64,000 bases of DNA from Paraburkholderia sejongensis (GTDB taxonomy: Bacteria > Pseudomonadota > Gammaproteobacteria > Burkholderiales > Burkholderiaceae). The position numbers were made by a program, and so were the translations under genes. Location of the stretch: the NCBI RefSeq assembly GCF_020880815.1, contig NZ_JAJITD010000015.1, positions 109,116 to 173,115 of the forward strand, in the 5' to 3' direction. This document shows, in pieces, positions 50,707-59,973 of the stretch; within the stretch, counting starts at the first letter, position 1; each line of letters begins with the position of its first letter. The notes under the pieces are model-generated. The model searched no databases and had not been told where the DNA came from. It worked only from the letters and a program-made list of their open reading frames with translations.

Positions 50707-51687
50707 ATGGATTATGTGAAACTCGGCCGCACCGGTCTCGATGTATCGCGTCTTTGTCTCGGCTGCATGAGCTATGGCGTGCCCTCGCGCGGCACGCATC
50801 CGTGGTCGCTCGACGACGAAGCGGCGCGTCCCTTCATCAAGCAGGCACTCGATCACGGCATCAATTTCTTCGACACCGCGAACGTCTATTCGGACGGCAC
50901 CAGCGAGGAAATCGTCGGCCGCGCGCTGAAGGACTTTGCGAAGCGCGACGAGATTGTGCTGGCCACCAAGGTCAATAGCCGCATGCATCCGGGGCCGAAC
51001 GGCGCGGGCCTGTCGCGCAAGGCGATCATGGCCGAGATCGACCACAGCCTGCGGCGCCTCGGCACCGACTACGTGGACCTCTATCAGATTCATCGCTGGG
51101 ACTATCACACGCCGATCGAAGAAACGATGGAAGCGCTGCACGACGTCGTGAAGGCCGGCAAGGCGCGTTATATCGGCGCGTCGTCGATGTACGCGTGGCA
51201 GTTCTCGAAAGCCTTGCATGTCGCCGAGCGCAACGGCTGGACCCGTTTCGTGACGATGCAGAACTACGTGAATCTGCTGTATCGCGAGGAAGAGCGCGAG
51301 ATGCTGCCGCTGTGCGAGAGCGAAGGGATTGGCGTGATTCCGTGGAGCCCGCTCGCGCGCGGACGCCTGACGCGCGACTGGGACACCGAAAGCGCGCGCT
51401 CGGAAACCGACGAATTCGGCCGCACGCTGTACGCGCATACGCAGGATGCGGACCGGCAGATCGTCGAGCGCGTCAGCGAGATCGCGAAAGAGCGCGGCGT
51501 GCCGCGCGCGCAGGTCGCGCTTGCGTGGGTGTTGCAGAAGAAGCCGATCACCGCGCCGATCGTCGGGGCGACCAGGCTGCATCATCTCGATGATGCGGTG
51601 GCGGCGTTGTCGCTGAAGCTTAGCGACGAAGAGATCCGGCGTTTAGAAGAGCGTTATGTGCCGCATGCGGTGACGGGGTTTAAATAA
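50707..51687 (+). CDS. Aldo/keto reductase (YajO/Tas-like)
   Basis: 326 residues from the ATG at 50707, with ACAGGAG upstream. It is the third type of aldo-keto reductase in the window: VKLGRTGLDVSRLCLGCMSYG at the start, FFDTANVYSDGTSEE with the catalytic Asp and Tyr, LATKVN with the Lys, YQIHRWDY with the His, and VGATRLHHLDDAV at the cofactor site. It is probably NADPH-dependent and cytoplasmic. YajO has been linked to pentose and deoxyxylulose metabolism, but the substrate here is unknown. Confidence 0.88.
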   Translation: MDYVKLGRTGLDVSRLCLGCMSYGVPSRGTHPWSLDDEAARPFIKQALDHGINFFDTANVYSDGTSEEIVGRALKDFAKRDEIVLATKVNSRMHPGPNGAGLSRKAIMAEIDHSLRRLGTDYVDLYQIHRWDYHTPIEETMEALHDVVKAGKARYIGASSMYAWQFSKALHVAERNGWTRFVTMQNYVNLLYREEEREMLPLCESEGIGVIPWSPLARGRLTRDWDTESARSETDEFGRTLYAHTQDADRQIVERVSEIAKERGVPRAQVALAWVLQKKPITAPIVGATRLHHLDDAVAALSLKLSDEEIRRLEERYVPHAVTGFK

Positions 51688-51690
51688 GCG

Positions 51691-51724
51691 GCGCGACTCA
51701 TAACCGGATTGATCGAAGTCGCGC
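51691..51724. terminator. Weak hairpin between convergent genes
   Basis: GCGCGACT pairs with AGTCGCGC around an 18-base loop, just after the reductase stop. There is no T-run; it may end transcripts from either side. Confidence 0.35.
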
Positions 51725-51784
51725 GGAACGGCTCACAATTGCACCCGTCGTTTCGCTCGACCTCACATCACCGCCGACGCTGCA

Positions 51785-52693
51785 TTAGCCGCCGCGCGGC
51801 ACATCCGGCTCGAAAAACACCCACCGCACCTGCGGAAACGCCGCCTGCAAATCGGCTTCGATCACATTGATCGCATCCACCATCGCGCGGCCGCTCGCAT
51901 AGTCGATCATTTCCGCCTGCACCGCGACCACCACGTGGCGCCCCCACTGCAGCGTGATCATATTGATGATCCCGCGAATCTCCGGCCGCGCGGCCAGATG
52001 CACTTCGATAGCACCGCGCACTTCCGGACTCGCCGATTCGCCGACGATCATCGACTTCACTTCACGCGCAACCAGCCACGCAATCACCATCAGCAGAAAA
52101 CCCACGCCGATCGAACCGAGCGCGTCGAACACCGGATTGCCGGTGATCATCGTCAGCAGCACCGCGACGAATGCAATCGCAAGACCGAACAGCGCGGCGA
52201 TATCTTCGCCGGCCACCACCAGCAGTTCCGATTCACGCGTCTCGCGAAACCAGCGCCACAGATTTTTATCCGGATTCGTCTTGCGAATTTCCTTGAGCGC
52301 GCCCCACAGCGACAGCGCTTCGAGCACCACCGACACACCGAGCACCGCCAGCGCGACGAACGCGTATTGCAGCGGCTGGCGGGCAATCAGCCGATGCACG
52401 CCTTCATAGACGGAAAACGCGCCGCCGACAAAGAACAGCAGCAACGCCACCAGCAGCGAATAAAAATTGATTTCGCGACCGCTGCCCATCGGATGCAACG
52501 GGCTGACCGGCTTGCGGGACTCGCGCAAACCGAATAGCAGCAGCAGTTGATTACCGCAATCGGCGGTCGAGTGAATCGCTTCCGCGAGCATCGAGCCGGA
52601 ACCGGTGAACGCGGCTGCGGCGTACTTGCAAATGGCAATGCCGAGATTGGCGGCGAGGGCGTAGAAAATGGCTTTCGGCGATTCTTCTTTCAT
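51785..52693 (-). CDS. Cation diffusion facilitator (SLC30A9-like)
   Basis: 302 residues, six predicted helices and a C-terminal cytoplasmic ferredoxin-like domain. Helix 2 has AEAIHSTADCGNQLLLLFG, with the His-x3-Asp metal site. Helix 5 has VVAGEDIAALFGLAIA, where the usual His is Glu, as in the SLC30A9/ZnT9-type branch. A metal:proton antiport role (Zn2+, Mn2+ or Ni2+) is inferred. It lies 147 bases downstream of the glutamate dehydrogenase on the same strand. Confidence 0.85.
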   Translation of the reverse strand: MKEESPKAIFYALAANLGIAICKYAAAAFTGSGSMLAEAIHSTADCGNQLLLLFGLRESRKPVSPLHPMGSGREINFYSLLVALLLFFVGGAFSVYEGVHRLIARQPLQYAFVALAVLGVSVVLEALSLWGALKEIRKTNPDKNLWRWFRETRESELLVVAGEDIAALFGLAIAFVAVLLTMITGNPVFDALGSIGVGFLLMVIAWLVAREVKSMIVGESASPEVRGAIEVHLAARPEIRGIINMITLQWGRHVVVAVQAEMIDYASGRAMVDAINVIEADLQAAFPQVRWVFFEPDVPRGG

Positions 52694-52840
52694 CTTCGGG
52701 AGAGCGTCCGTGAGAGTACCAGGGTCTCTTGCCGACCGGCGCAGCAGCCGCTAAAGGAATCGGCAAGAGTCCGCATTATGGACGACAACGACGGGTATGG
52801 CCGCCAACCGGCACGTCCATGCCCGCCGCGGCGCGCGCCG

Positions 52841-55800
52841 CTACGCCCTCTCGAGCGCCGCCATCTCCCGCACGACCACCAGCAGCACCGACAGACTCGC
52901 GCCGCCGGTCGCGCGCAGATCGGTCAACAGCCGCGTATAGCGTTCGAGCTGCGCGGCGCGTTTGTCGCGCCACGCGTGCACCAGCGTCTCCGGGGTCGAC
53001 GCATCGTCCGCGCCGGCCAGCGCGCTGGTGGTCAACGCGCGCTTGAGCCGCGCAAGTTCGGCCAGCGCCGAGGCGCGCGCGAGCATGTCCCAGTGAGTCG
53101 GCGCGGGCAACGACGCGGCGCGCTCGCTGATCCAGCTGTAGTTCAGCAGCGTGCCCAGTTCGAAATACACACCGGCGACCTGTTCGAGATTGCGCCCGCA
53201 CGTCGATGCGACTTCCGCGATATCGAGCAACGCCGCCGACACCTCGCCGCTCGCGATCCGCACCGCGAGATCGCTATCGACCCCCGCATCGACGAAACCG
53301 CGCTGCCGCTCCGACAGCGCTTCGAGATCGGCGTGCGGCAACAGCGCCGGCCATTGCGGCGCGAGCCGTTGCGCGGCATCGCGGCAGCGCGCGAGCAGAC
53401 CGGTTACGTCGTCGCCGGCCGCGCCCGATTGCAGATGGCGCAGGAACCACAGCGCCGAACGTTCGACCAGCCGCGCGACTTCGACGAACATCCGAGCCTG
53501 CACGTCGTCCGGCACGCGGTTGTCGAGCGCGTCGATATTGCGCCAGATCTGGTCGAGATCGAACACGTCGCGCGCCATGATGCACGCGCGCACGATGTCG
53601 CCGGGCTGCGCGTCGGTCTCCTCCATCAAGCGGTGCACGAACTCGCAGCCGACCCGGTTCACCAGCGCGTTGGTCAGATGCGTCGCGAGGATTTCGCGGC
53701 GCAACGGGTGCCGTTGCATCGGCTCGCGGAAACGCTGCCGCAACGGCTTCGGACAGTACTCGATCAACATATCGCTGACGAGCGGGTCTTCCGGCATCGA
53801 CGATTCGAGCAGCGCGTCGTACAGCCACATCTTGCTGTACGCGAGTAGCACCGCGCGCTCCGGTGTCGTGAGCCCCTGTTTCGCAGCCGCGCGCTCGGCG
53901 ATTTCCTCGTCGGTCGGCAAAAACTCGATCACGCGATTCAGGCGCCCGGCCCGCTCCAGGTAGCGCATCAGCCGCGTCTCGGCGTCGAGCAGTTCGACCC
54001 CATAGCGGCCCGCAATCGACAGCGCCTGAGTCTGATAGTAGTTGTCGGTCAGCACCAGCAGCCCGACTTCATCGGTCATCTCGGCCAGCAGCGCATTGCG
54101 CTGCTTCTCGGTCATCTCGCCATCGGAAACCACCAGCCCGAGCAGAATCTTGATGTTGACTTCGTGATCCGAACAATCGACGCCGGCCGAATTGTCGATC
54201 GCATCGGTATTGATGCGGCCGCCGCGCTGCGCGAACTCGATCCGCCCGAGTTGCGTGAGGCCGAGATTGCCGCCCTCGGCGACCACTTTGCAGCGCAGCT
54301 CGGCGCCGTTCACGCGGATCGCGTCGTTCGCGCGATCGCCGACCTGCAGATGCGTTTCGCGGCTCGCCTTCACATAGGTGCCGATCCCGCCGTTATAGAG
54401 CAGATCGACCGGCGCCTGCAAAATCGCGCGCATCAGTTCGGCCGGCGAGAGCGCCGCCGCGTTGATCCCGAGCGTCATCTGCACCGCGGTGGACAGCGGA
54501 ATCGTCTTCGCGCTGCGCGGAAACACGCCGCCGCCCGCCGAGATCAGCGACGGATCGTAGTCGGCCCAGCTCGAGCGGTCGAGCATGAACAGTCGCGCGC
54601 GCTCGGCCATGCTGGCAGCCGGATCGGGACTCGGATCGAGAAAGATATGTCGATGGTCGAACGCGGCGAGCAGCTTGATATGCGGCGACAGCAGCATGCC
54701 GTTGCCGAACACGTCGCCCGACATATCGCCGACGCCGACCACCGTGAAGTCCATGCTCTGCGTATCGACGCCCATTTCGCGGAAGTGCCGCTTGACCGAC
54801 TCCCACGCGCCGCGCGCGGTGATGCCCATCTTCTTGTGGTCGTAGCCGACCGAGCCGCCCGACGCGAACGCGTCGTCGAGCCAGAAGCCGTATTCCTGCG
54901 AGATCGCGTTCGCGTAATCGGAGAAGGTCGCGGTGCCTTTGTCGGCGGCGACCACCAGATACGGATCGTCGGGGTCGTGCCGCACCACGTCGGGCGGCGG
55001 CACGACGTCGGTGCCCGCGAGGTTGTCGGTTACATCGAGCAGGCCGCGCAGGAAGGTCTGATAACACGCGACACCTTCACGCAGCCACGCATCGCGCTCG
55101 CTTGGCGGCGGCGGATTCTTGACGACGAAGCCGCCCTTCGAGCCGACCGGCACGATCACGACGTTCTTCACCATCTGCGCCTTCATCAGCCCAAGCACTT
55201 CAGTGCGGAAATCCTCGCGCCGGTCCGACCAGCGCAAGCCGCCACGCGCGACGCGCCCGCCGCGCAGATGCACCCCTTCGACACGCGGCGAATACACCCA
55301 GATCTCGAACATCGGTTTCGGCTCGGGCAGGCCCGGCACCTGGGCGGGATCGAACTTGAACGACAGATACGGCTTCGGCTGGCCGTTCGCATCGTAGCGA
55401 TAGTAGTTGGTGCGCTTGGTCGCCTTGATCACGCCGAGGAACTGGCGCAGGATGCGGTCTTCGTCGAGATTGGGCACCTGGTCGAGCGCGCTGTCGATCG
55501 CCTCCAGCGCACGTTCGACCCGCGCGTCGCGCGTATCGCCGAACACCGGATCGAAGCGCGCGGTGAACAATTCGACCAGCATCCGCGCGATCGCCGGATT
55601 GCCGGTCACCGCGCGCTCGATATACGCGTCGCTGAAGGTCGAACCGACCTGGCGCAGATACTTCGCATACGCGCGCAGAATCGTCACCTCGCGCGCATTC
55701 AGTTGCGCGCGCAACACGAGGCGATTGAAGTCGTCGCTTTCGATCGCGCCGGTCCACACCTGCTCGAACGCTTCCTCGAACAGATCCTTCACGCGCTCGA

Positions 55801-57679
55801 TGTCGAACTCGGCGTCGTCCGCGAGTTCGAGGCCGAAGTCGTGAATCCACGCGGGCAGCGCGCCCGGCGCTTCGATCAGATAGGGTCGCTCCTCATCGAC
55901 GCGCACGCCCAGATGTTCGAGCATCGGCAGGCTGCGCGACAGCGCGATCGGCGACCCGGCGCGATACACCTTGAAGCGGAACGCGCGCGGTCCCGATTCG
56001 ATCGGCCGGTACAGGTTCATCGCGAGGCGCTCGCTGCCCTGCACGCGTTCGATCAATTCGATATCGCGCACCGCGGTGCGGGCCGGATAGTCGTCGCGAT
56101 AGCCGGCCGGGAACGAGTCGCTGTAGTGCTGCAACAGCCGGTTGCCGTGCTCTTCGCCATACGAATCGAGCAGCGCATCGGCCAGATCGTCCTGCCAGCG
56201 GCGCGCGACCTGCACGAGCCGCGCTTCGAGTTCGCGGGTATCGACGCCCGGCATCCCGCCCGCTTTCGCATGGACAACGAAATGAATCCGCGCGAGCGTC
56301 GATTCCGACAGCAGCGGCGTGAATTCGACGCTCTCGCCGTTGAACGCGTCGGCCAGCAGGTTCGCGATACGCTGGCGCAGATCGGTGTTGTACTTGTCGC
56401 GCGGCACGAATACGAGGCACGACACGAAGCGGTCGAAGCGATCGCGCCGCACGAACAGCCGGGTGCGCTGATGCTCCTGCAAGCGCAGCACGCCGAGCGC
56501 GGTGTCGTACAGCTGGTCTTCATCGGCCTGGAACAGCTCGTCGCGCGGATAGGTTTCGAGCACCGTCACCAGCGATTTCGCCAGGTGGCCCTTCGGCAGA
56601 AAAGCCGCGCGCCGCACGATGTTCGCGCATTTGCGCCGCACGATCGGAATTTCCGCCGCAGACACGAAATACGCGGTCGACGTGTACAAGCCGATAAAGC
56701 GCCGCTCGCCGCGCACCTTGCCGTCCGGGCCGGCCAGCTTGATGCCGACGTAGTCGAGATAGCCGGGCCGATGCACGGTCGCGCGCGAATTGGCCTTGGT
56801 CAGAAAAATCGGTGAGGACCCCGTGATGATTTCGGCGGCGGCCGGCGGCAACGGCGTCACTTCCGCGGCGCCGGCGGGCCGCAGCGCGTCGCGCAAAATC
56901 CCGAGCCCGGAGCCGGCGACCGCGCGCAAGCCGTAGCCGCCGTCCATTTGCACCAGCTCGTAGTCGCGATGGCCGAGGAAGGTGAAATGATCGGCGACCA
57001 TCCATTCGAGGAACGCGCGCGCTTCGACGCCTTCCACACCGGTCTCGCGCGCCTTCATGTCCTGAATCGTTTCCTTCGCGCGCTCGATCACCTTCGGCCA
57101 GTCCTCGACCGCCGCGCGCACGTCGCCGAGCACGCGCGCGATGTCGTCGCGCAGCGCGTCGAGCTTCGCCGCATCGCCGCAGCGGTCCACTTCGAAATGG
57201 ATGCACGAGGTCAGATGCGAGCGCGTGTCGCCCGCCTCTTCGGCGCCCTGGCTCACGCGCTCGATGCTACCGTCCGCCGCGCGCCAGATCCTGAACACCG
57301 GATGCACGACCGAATGCAGCGCGAGCCCATGCCGGTTGACCGCCATCGATACCGAATCGACGAGGAACGGCATGTCGTCGTTGACGATCTCGATCACCGT
57401 GTGATCGGAATGCCAGCCGTGCTGTTCGAGAATCGGGTTATACACGCGCAGCTTCTGCTGACCCGGCGCGAAGCGCTGCGCGGTTTGCCAGTGGGCGAGC
57501 GCGGCGCCGTACAGATCGGCGATCGAGCGGCTTTGCAGGTCGCCCGCGTCGACGAAATCGTAGTAGTGCCGCAGGAAGGGTTCGACGATCCTGAAGGTCG
57601 GCTCGGGCAAACGCCCGCGCGCGAATTCGACGACATCGTTCAGCAGGTGCGTGACGGCTTCTTCGTTCTTTGCTTGCAT
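52841..57679 (-). CDS. gdhB: NAD-specific glutamate dehydrogenase (180-kDa class)
   Basis: 1612 residues, the normal length for this large class. N-terminal ACT-like regulatory modules (DDMPFLVDSVSMAVNRHGL) come before the central catalytic part (roughly 690-1230): RVARGGLRWSDRREDFRTEVLGLMKAQMVKNVVIVPVGSKGGFV with the glutamate-binding lysine, and a dinucleotide fold (FTVVGVGDMSGDVFGNGML). A helical C-terminal domain follows. It deaminates glutamate to 2-oxoglutarate with NAD+ for catabolism. It is monocistronic in appearance, with a 222-base upstream region (57680-57901) where I found no clear promoter. Confidence 0.96.
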   Translation of the reverse strand: MQAKNEEAVTHLLNDVVEFARGRLPEPTFRIVEPFLRHYYDFVDAGDLQSRSIADLYGAALAHWQTAQRFAPGQQKLRVYNPILEQHGWHSDHTVIEIVNDDMPFLVDSVSMAVNRHGLALHSVVHPVFRIWRAADGSIERVSQGAEEAGDTRSHLTSCIHFEVDRCGDAAKLDALRDDIARVLGDVRAAVEDWPKVIERAKETIQDMKARETGVEGVEARAFLEWMVADHFTFLGHRDYELVQMDGGYGLRAVAGSGLGILRDALRPAGAAEVTPLPPAAAEIITGSSPIFLTKANSRATVHRPGYLDYVGIKLAGPDGKVRGERRFIGLYTSTAYFVSAAEIPIVRRKCANIVRRAAFLPKGHLAKSLVTVLETYPRDELFQADEDQLYDTALGVLRLQEHQRTRLFVRRDRFDRFVSCLVFVPRDKYNTDLRQRIANLLADAFNGESVEFTPLLSESTLARIHFVVHAKAGGMPGVDTRELEARLVQVARRWQDDLADALLDSYGEEHGNRLLQHYSDSFPAGYRDDYPARTAVRDIELIERVQGSERLAMNLYRPIESGPRAFRFKVYRAGSPIALSRSLPMLEHLGVRVDEERPYLIEAPGALPAWIHDFGLELADDAEFDIERVKDLFEEAFEQVWTGAIESDDFNRLVLRAQLNAREVTILRAYAKYLRQVGSTFSDAYIERAVTGNPAIARMLVELFTARFDPVFGDTRDARVERALEAIDSALDQVPNLDEDRILRQFLGVIKATKRTNYYRYDANGQPKPYLSFKFDPAQVPGLPEPKPMFEIWVYSPRVEGVHLRGGRVARGGLRWSDRREDFRTEVLGLMKAQMVKNVVIVPVGSKGGFVVKNPPPPSERDAWLREGVACYQTFLRGLLDVTDNLAGTDVVPPPDVVRHDPDDPYLVVAADKGTATFSDYANAISQEYGFWLDDAFASGGSVGYDHKKMGITARGAWESVKRHFREMGVDTQSMDFTVVGVGDMSGDVFGNGMLLSPHIKLLAAFDHRHIFLDPSPDPAASMAERARLFMLDRSSWADYDPSLISAGGGVFPRSAKTIPLSTAVQMTLGINAAALSPAELMRAILQAPVDLLYNGGIGTYVKASRETHLQVGDRANDAIRVNGAELRCKVVAEGGNLGLTQLGRIEFAQRGGRINTDAIDNSAGVDCSDHEVNIKILLGLVVSDGEMTEKQRNALLAEMTDEVGLLVLTDNYYQTQALSIAGRYGVELLDAETRLMRYLERAGRLNRVIEFLPTDEEIAERAAAKQGLTTPERAVLLAYSKMWLYDALLESSMPEDPLVSDMLIEYCPKPLRQRFREPMQRHPLRREILATHLTNALVNRVGCEFVHRLMEETDAQPGDIVRACIMARDVFDLDQIWRNIDALDNRVPDDVQARMFVEVARLVERSALWFLRHLQSGAAGDDVTGLLARCRDAAQRLAPQWPALLPHADLEALSERQRGFVDAGVDSDLAVRIASGEVSAALLDIAEVASTCGRNLEQVAGVYFELGTLLNYSWISERAASLPAPTHWDMLARASALAELARLKRALTTSALAGADDASTPETLVHAWRDKRAAQLERYTRLLTDLRATGGASLSVLLVVVREMAALERA

Positions 57680-57901
57680 GATCGACTCCCCTGGCTGGCG
57701 GCAATGGTGAGTACGGCGAAATTCGCAGGCAACGTCTGAACCGGATTATGCGCCTGCGGCGGGCGCCGCGATGCGTCGCGCCGCCAGGTAATACCCGCTG
57801 GCGAGGCCACGCGAGCGGCGCACCGGCGCGTCTGCTCGGCGCCGCAACCGCTTGCCGCGTTGCAGCGCGGCAATGCCCGCCAGCCGTTGAGAACGCGGGT
57901 T

Positions 57902-58729
57902 TCACGGCGGCTGCGTGAAGCGCATCCCGCAGCGTGTCGCCTGCAGTATGTCGCCATGCGCGAGCCACGCGCGAACCTGCGCGGCAGTCCAGTCCGGATC
58001 GTCGTGCGGCAGGTCGTGACCGGCCCACGGATGCTCGCGATGCTCGGCGTCCCACGCGGCCGCGAGCTTCGCCGAACAGGCCGGATCGACCATCCGGTCA
58101 GAGCGCGACGACAGGATCAGCAGCGCGCACGCGGGCCGCCCAGGTGCCGCGCTGAAACGCGCGGCCGCCCACAACTGCCGCAGCGCGTTCCCTCGACTGA
58201 CCGGCGCGCTGCGGCGAATCGCGGCCCACGCGTCAAGATCGGCGCTCAATGTTGCAGTGTTATTGCAGGTCAGCCGATGAATGCCGCTCTCCGCATCGAG
58301 CGCGTCGCTCCAGCGCGCGGCGACGCCGAGCAGAGCCGGCCACGCCGACGGCCGCAGCCGTTCGTGAGGAAGACTGAACGGCCGCATGCTGGTGTTGATC
58401 AGCACCAGCCGTTCGATTTCGTGCGGATGCCGCTGCGCCCACGCGGTCGCGACCATCGCGCCGAGCGACATCGCGAGCACGCTGTACGGGCCCGGCAGGC
58501 CGCTGTGCTGCGCTGCGTCGCGCACGGACGCGACCATTGCAGCGACCGAAGCCGGCGCGCGCTGTTGCGCGAATTCGCCGTTGCCGGGCAGATCGAGCAG
58601 CAACAGACGCGCAGCCTCGCCCGCACCCTCGCCCGCACATGCGCCCAACGCTTCGCGCAACGTCTGCGGCAAGCGCCCCCAGTGCCGCGTTTCGCGCGTG
58701 AGTCCGCGCAGCAAGATCCATGTGCTCAT
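57902..58729 (-). CDS. Alpha/beta hydrolase overlapping the M14 peptidase
   Basis: 275 residues from the ATG at 58729, which overlaps the M14 stop (ATGA). It is an alpha/beta hydrolase: LLLLDLPGNGEFAQQR near the oxyanion strand, the nucleophile elbow AMSLGA with Ser as nucleophile, the acid in LLILSSRSDRMVD, and the His in WAGHDLPHDD. It is probably cytoplasmic; an esterase or amidase with an unknown substrate. The translational overlap implies fixed stoichiometry with the peptidase. Confidence 0.82.
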   Translation of the reverse strand: MSTWILLRGLTRETRHWGRLPQTLREALGACAGEGAGEAARLLLLDLPGNGEFAQQRAPASVAAMVASVRDAAQHSGLPGPYSVLAMSLGAMVATAWAQRHPHEIERLVLINTSMRPFSLPHERLRPSAWPALLGVAARWSDALDAESGIHRLTCNNTATLSADLDAWAAIRRSAPVSRGNALRQLWAAARFSAAPGRPACALLILSSRSDRMVDPACSAKLAAAWDAEHREHPWAGHDLPHDDPDWTAAQVRAWLAHGDILQATRCGMRFTQPP

Positions 58730-59763
58730 CGCGGCGGCGCCGGTCGATACCAGTGATCGAGCGCGCGTTGCAGCATCTGCTCGCGCTGATCGCCCTGCGG
58801 CAACCAACGCGGCGACGAAAACGCCGCGCGCGCAAGGAAGTCGAGCAGGTTCGCGTGGCGGCGCAGCACCCGCGCGGTGCGATGCGCCATCACCGGATTG
58901 AACATCCCCTGGCGCGAAAACAGTTGCCGCGGGTTCTTCTTGATCCACAGCCACGAACCGAGTTCGAGCGTCATCGGCAGGAAGATGTTCGGCGCCGGCG
59001 TGCGGTCGTACGCGTAGTCCCACAGATCGCCGTGCAACAGGTACTGGTGGCTTTGCGGCTCGAACGTATAGCCGTGATGCGGATGCGCGTGCTCGAACAT
59101 GCTTTTCAGCACGTACATTTCGGGCAGATGCGGCATCTGCCTGCGGGTGCGCGCATACGGGAACCAGATGCTGTCGCCCCAGCCGTAGCCGGAATGGCAA
59201 TCGAGCGCGAAGCTCAACGGCCGTGCCGCGAGTTGCGTCTCGACCATCTGCAAGAGCGCGGCCGCTTCCGGCTCCATCGGCGTGCCTCGGCGGCCGCGAT
59301 ACCACGGCAGCCATGCGCCGACGCGCTGGCCGCCGGCGAGCAGCGGCACGCGTGCGTCGGCGTTCTGCGGCGCGTTGCGCATCAGGTCGACGCCATGCGG
59401 ATTGGCCCGCGTGGACGCCCACATGCCGCCCGGATTGACGATCGGGCAGCAATATATCCTTATCGAATCGAGAGTTTGCAGCAGCAGATCGTCCCACGAC
59501 AGGCGCGAGATCAGCGACCGCAAGTACTCGAGCACGAGTCGCGAGCCGATCCGCTCGAGCCCGTGCACGCCGCCGAAAAAGGCCACCGCCGGCGCCCGCG
59601 GATCGGTCGATCCGACCGATGCCATGTACACCTCGAAGCGCCGTCCCCGTACCTCGACGGTCGCGAGGCTGGTCGTGTCGAACCAGCGCGCGCCCTCGTC
59701 CAGCAGAGCTTTCAGGTCCTCGTATTCGTCGAAGGTATCTGGCAGGAAGCTCAGAGCCGGCAT
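58726..59763 (-). CDS. M14 family zinc carboxypeptidase
   Basis: 345 residues. The zinc ligands are His67, Glu70 (GGVHGLERIGS) and His190 (LDCHSGYG); NPGGM and Arg119 are substrate-binding, and Glu267 in TLELGSW is the probable catalytic base. There is no signal peptide, so it is likely cytoplasmic, and it falls in the bacterial M14 group of murein-peptide or small-peptide amidases. It is first in a two-gene operon with the hydrolase and divergent from the Rieske oxygenase. Confidence 0.88.
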   Translation of the reverse strand: MPALSFLPDTFDEYEDLKALLDEGARWFDTTSLATVEVRGRRFEVYMASVGSTDPRAPAVAFFGGVHGLERIGSRLVLEYLRSLISRLSWDDLLLQTLDSIRIYCCPIVNPGGMWASTRANPHGVDLMRNAPQNADARVPLLAGGQRVGAWLPWYRGRRGTPMEPEAAALLQMVETQLAARPLSFALDCHSGYGWGDSIWFPYARTRRQMPHLPEMYVLKSMFEHAHPHHGYTFEPQSHQYLLHGDLWDYAYDRTPAPNIFLPMTLELGSWLWIKKNPRQLFSRQGMFNPVMAHRTARVLRRHANLLDFLARAAFSSPRWLPQGDQREQMLQRALDHWYRPAPPR

Positions 59764-59973
59764 AGGGCGTCGATCGGATCGTTGGGAAGAACGCGGCGCG
59801 CCGCGCTGTCCTCCAATATATCCGTCCCATATGACGATTGTTTATTCGCAACGTTGGCTGGGGCACAGATGCCTTGAGATGCGGATCTCTCCAACGCGGC
59901 CGGGCCGACGATCTGCAATGCGCGGGGCCGCTCGTTTAGACTGCTTGCCACGTTTCATTGCCAACCGCTCTCC
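59764..59973. promoter_or_regulatory. Divergent spacer between M14 peptidase and Rieske oxygenase
   Basis: 210 bases. An AT-rich patch around 59815-59855 (ATATAT, CATATG, TTTATTC) is the likely promoter zone. No defined operator was seen. Confidence 0.4.

Noticed and set aside
54164..56815. An 883-codon open frame opposite the glutamate dehydrogenase
   Set aside because: Same composition artefact; the minus-strand protein is a clear full-length family member.
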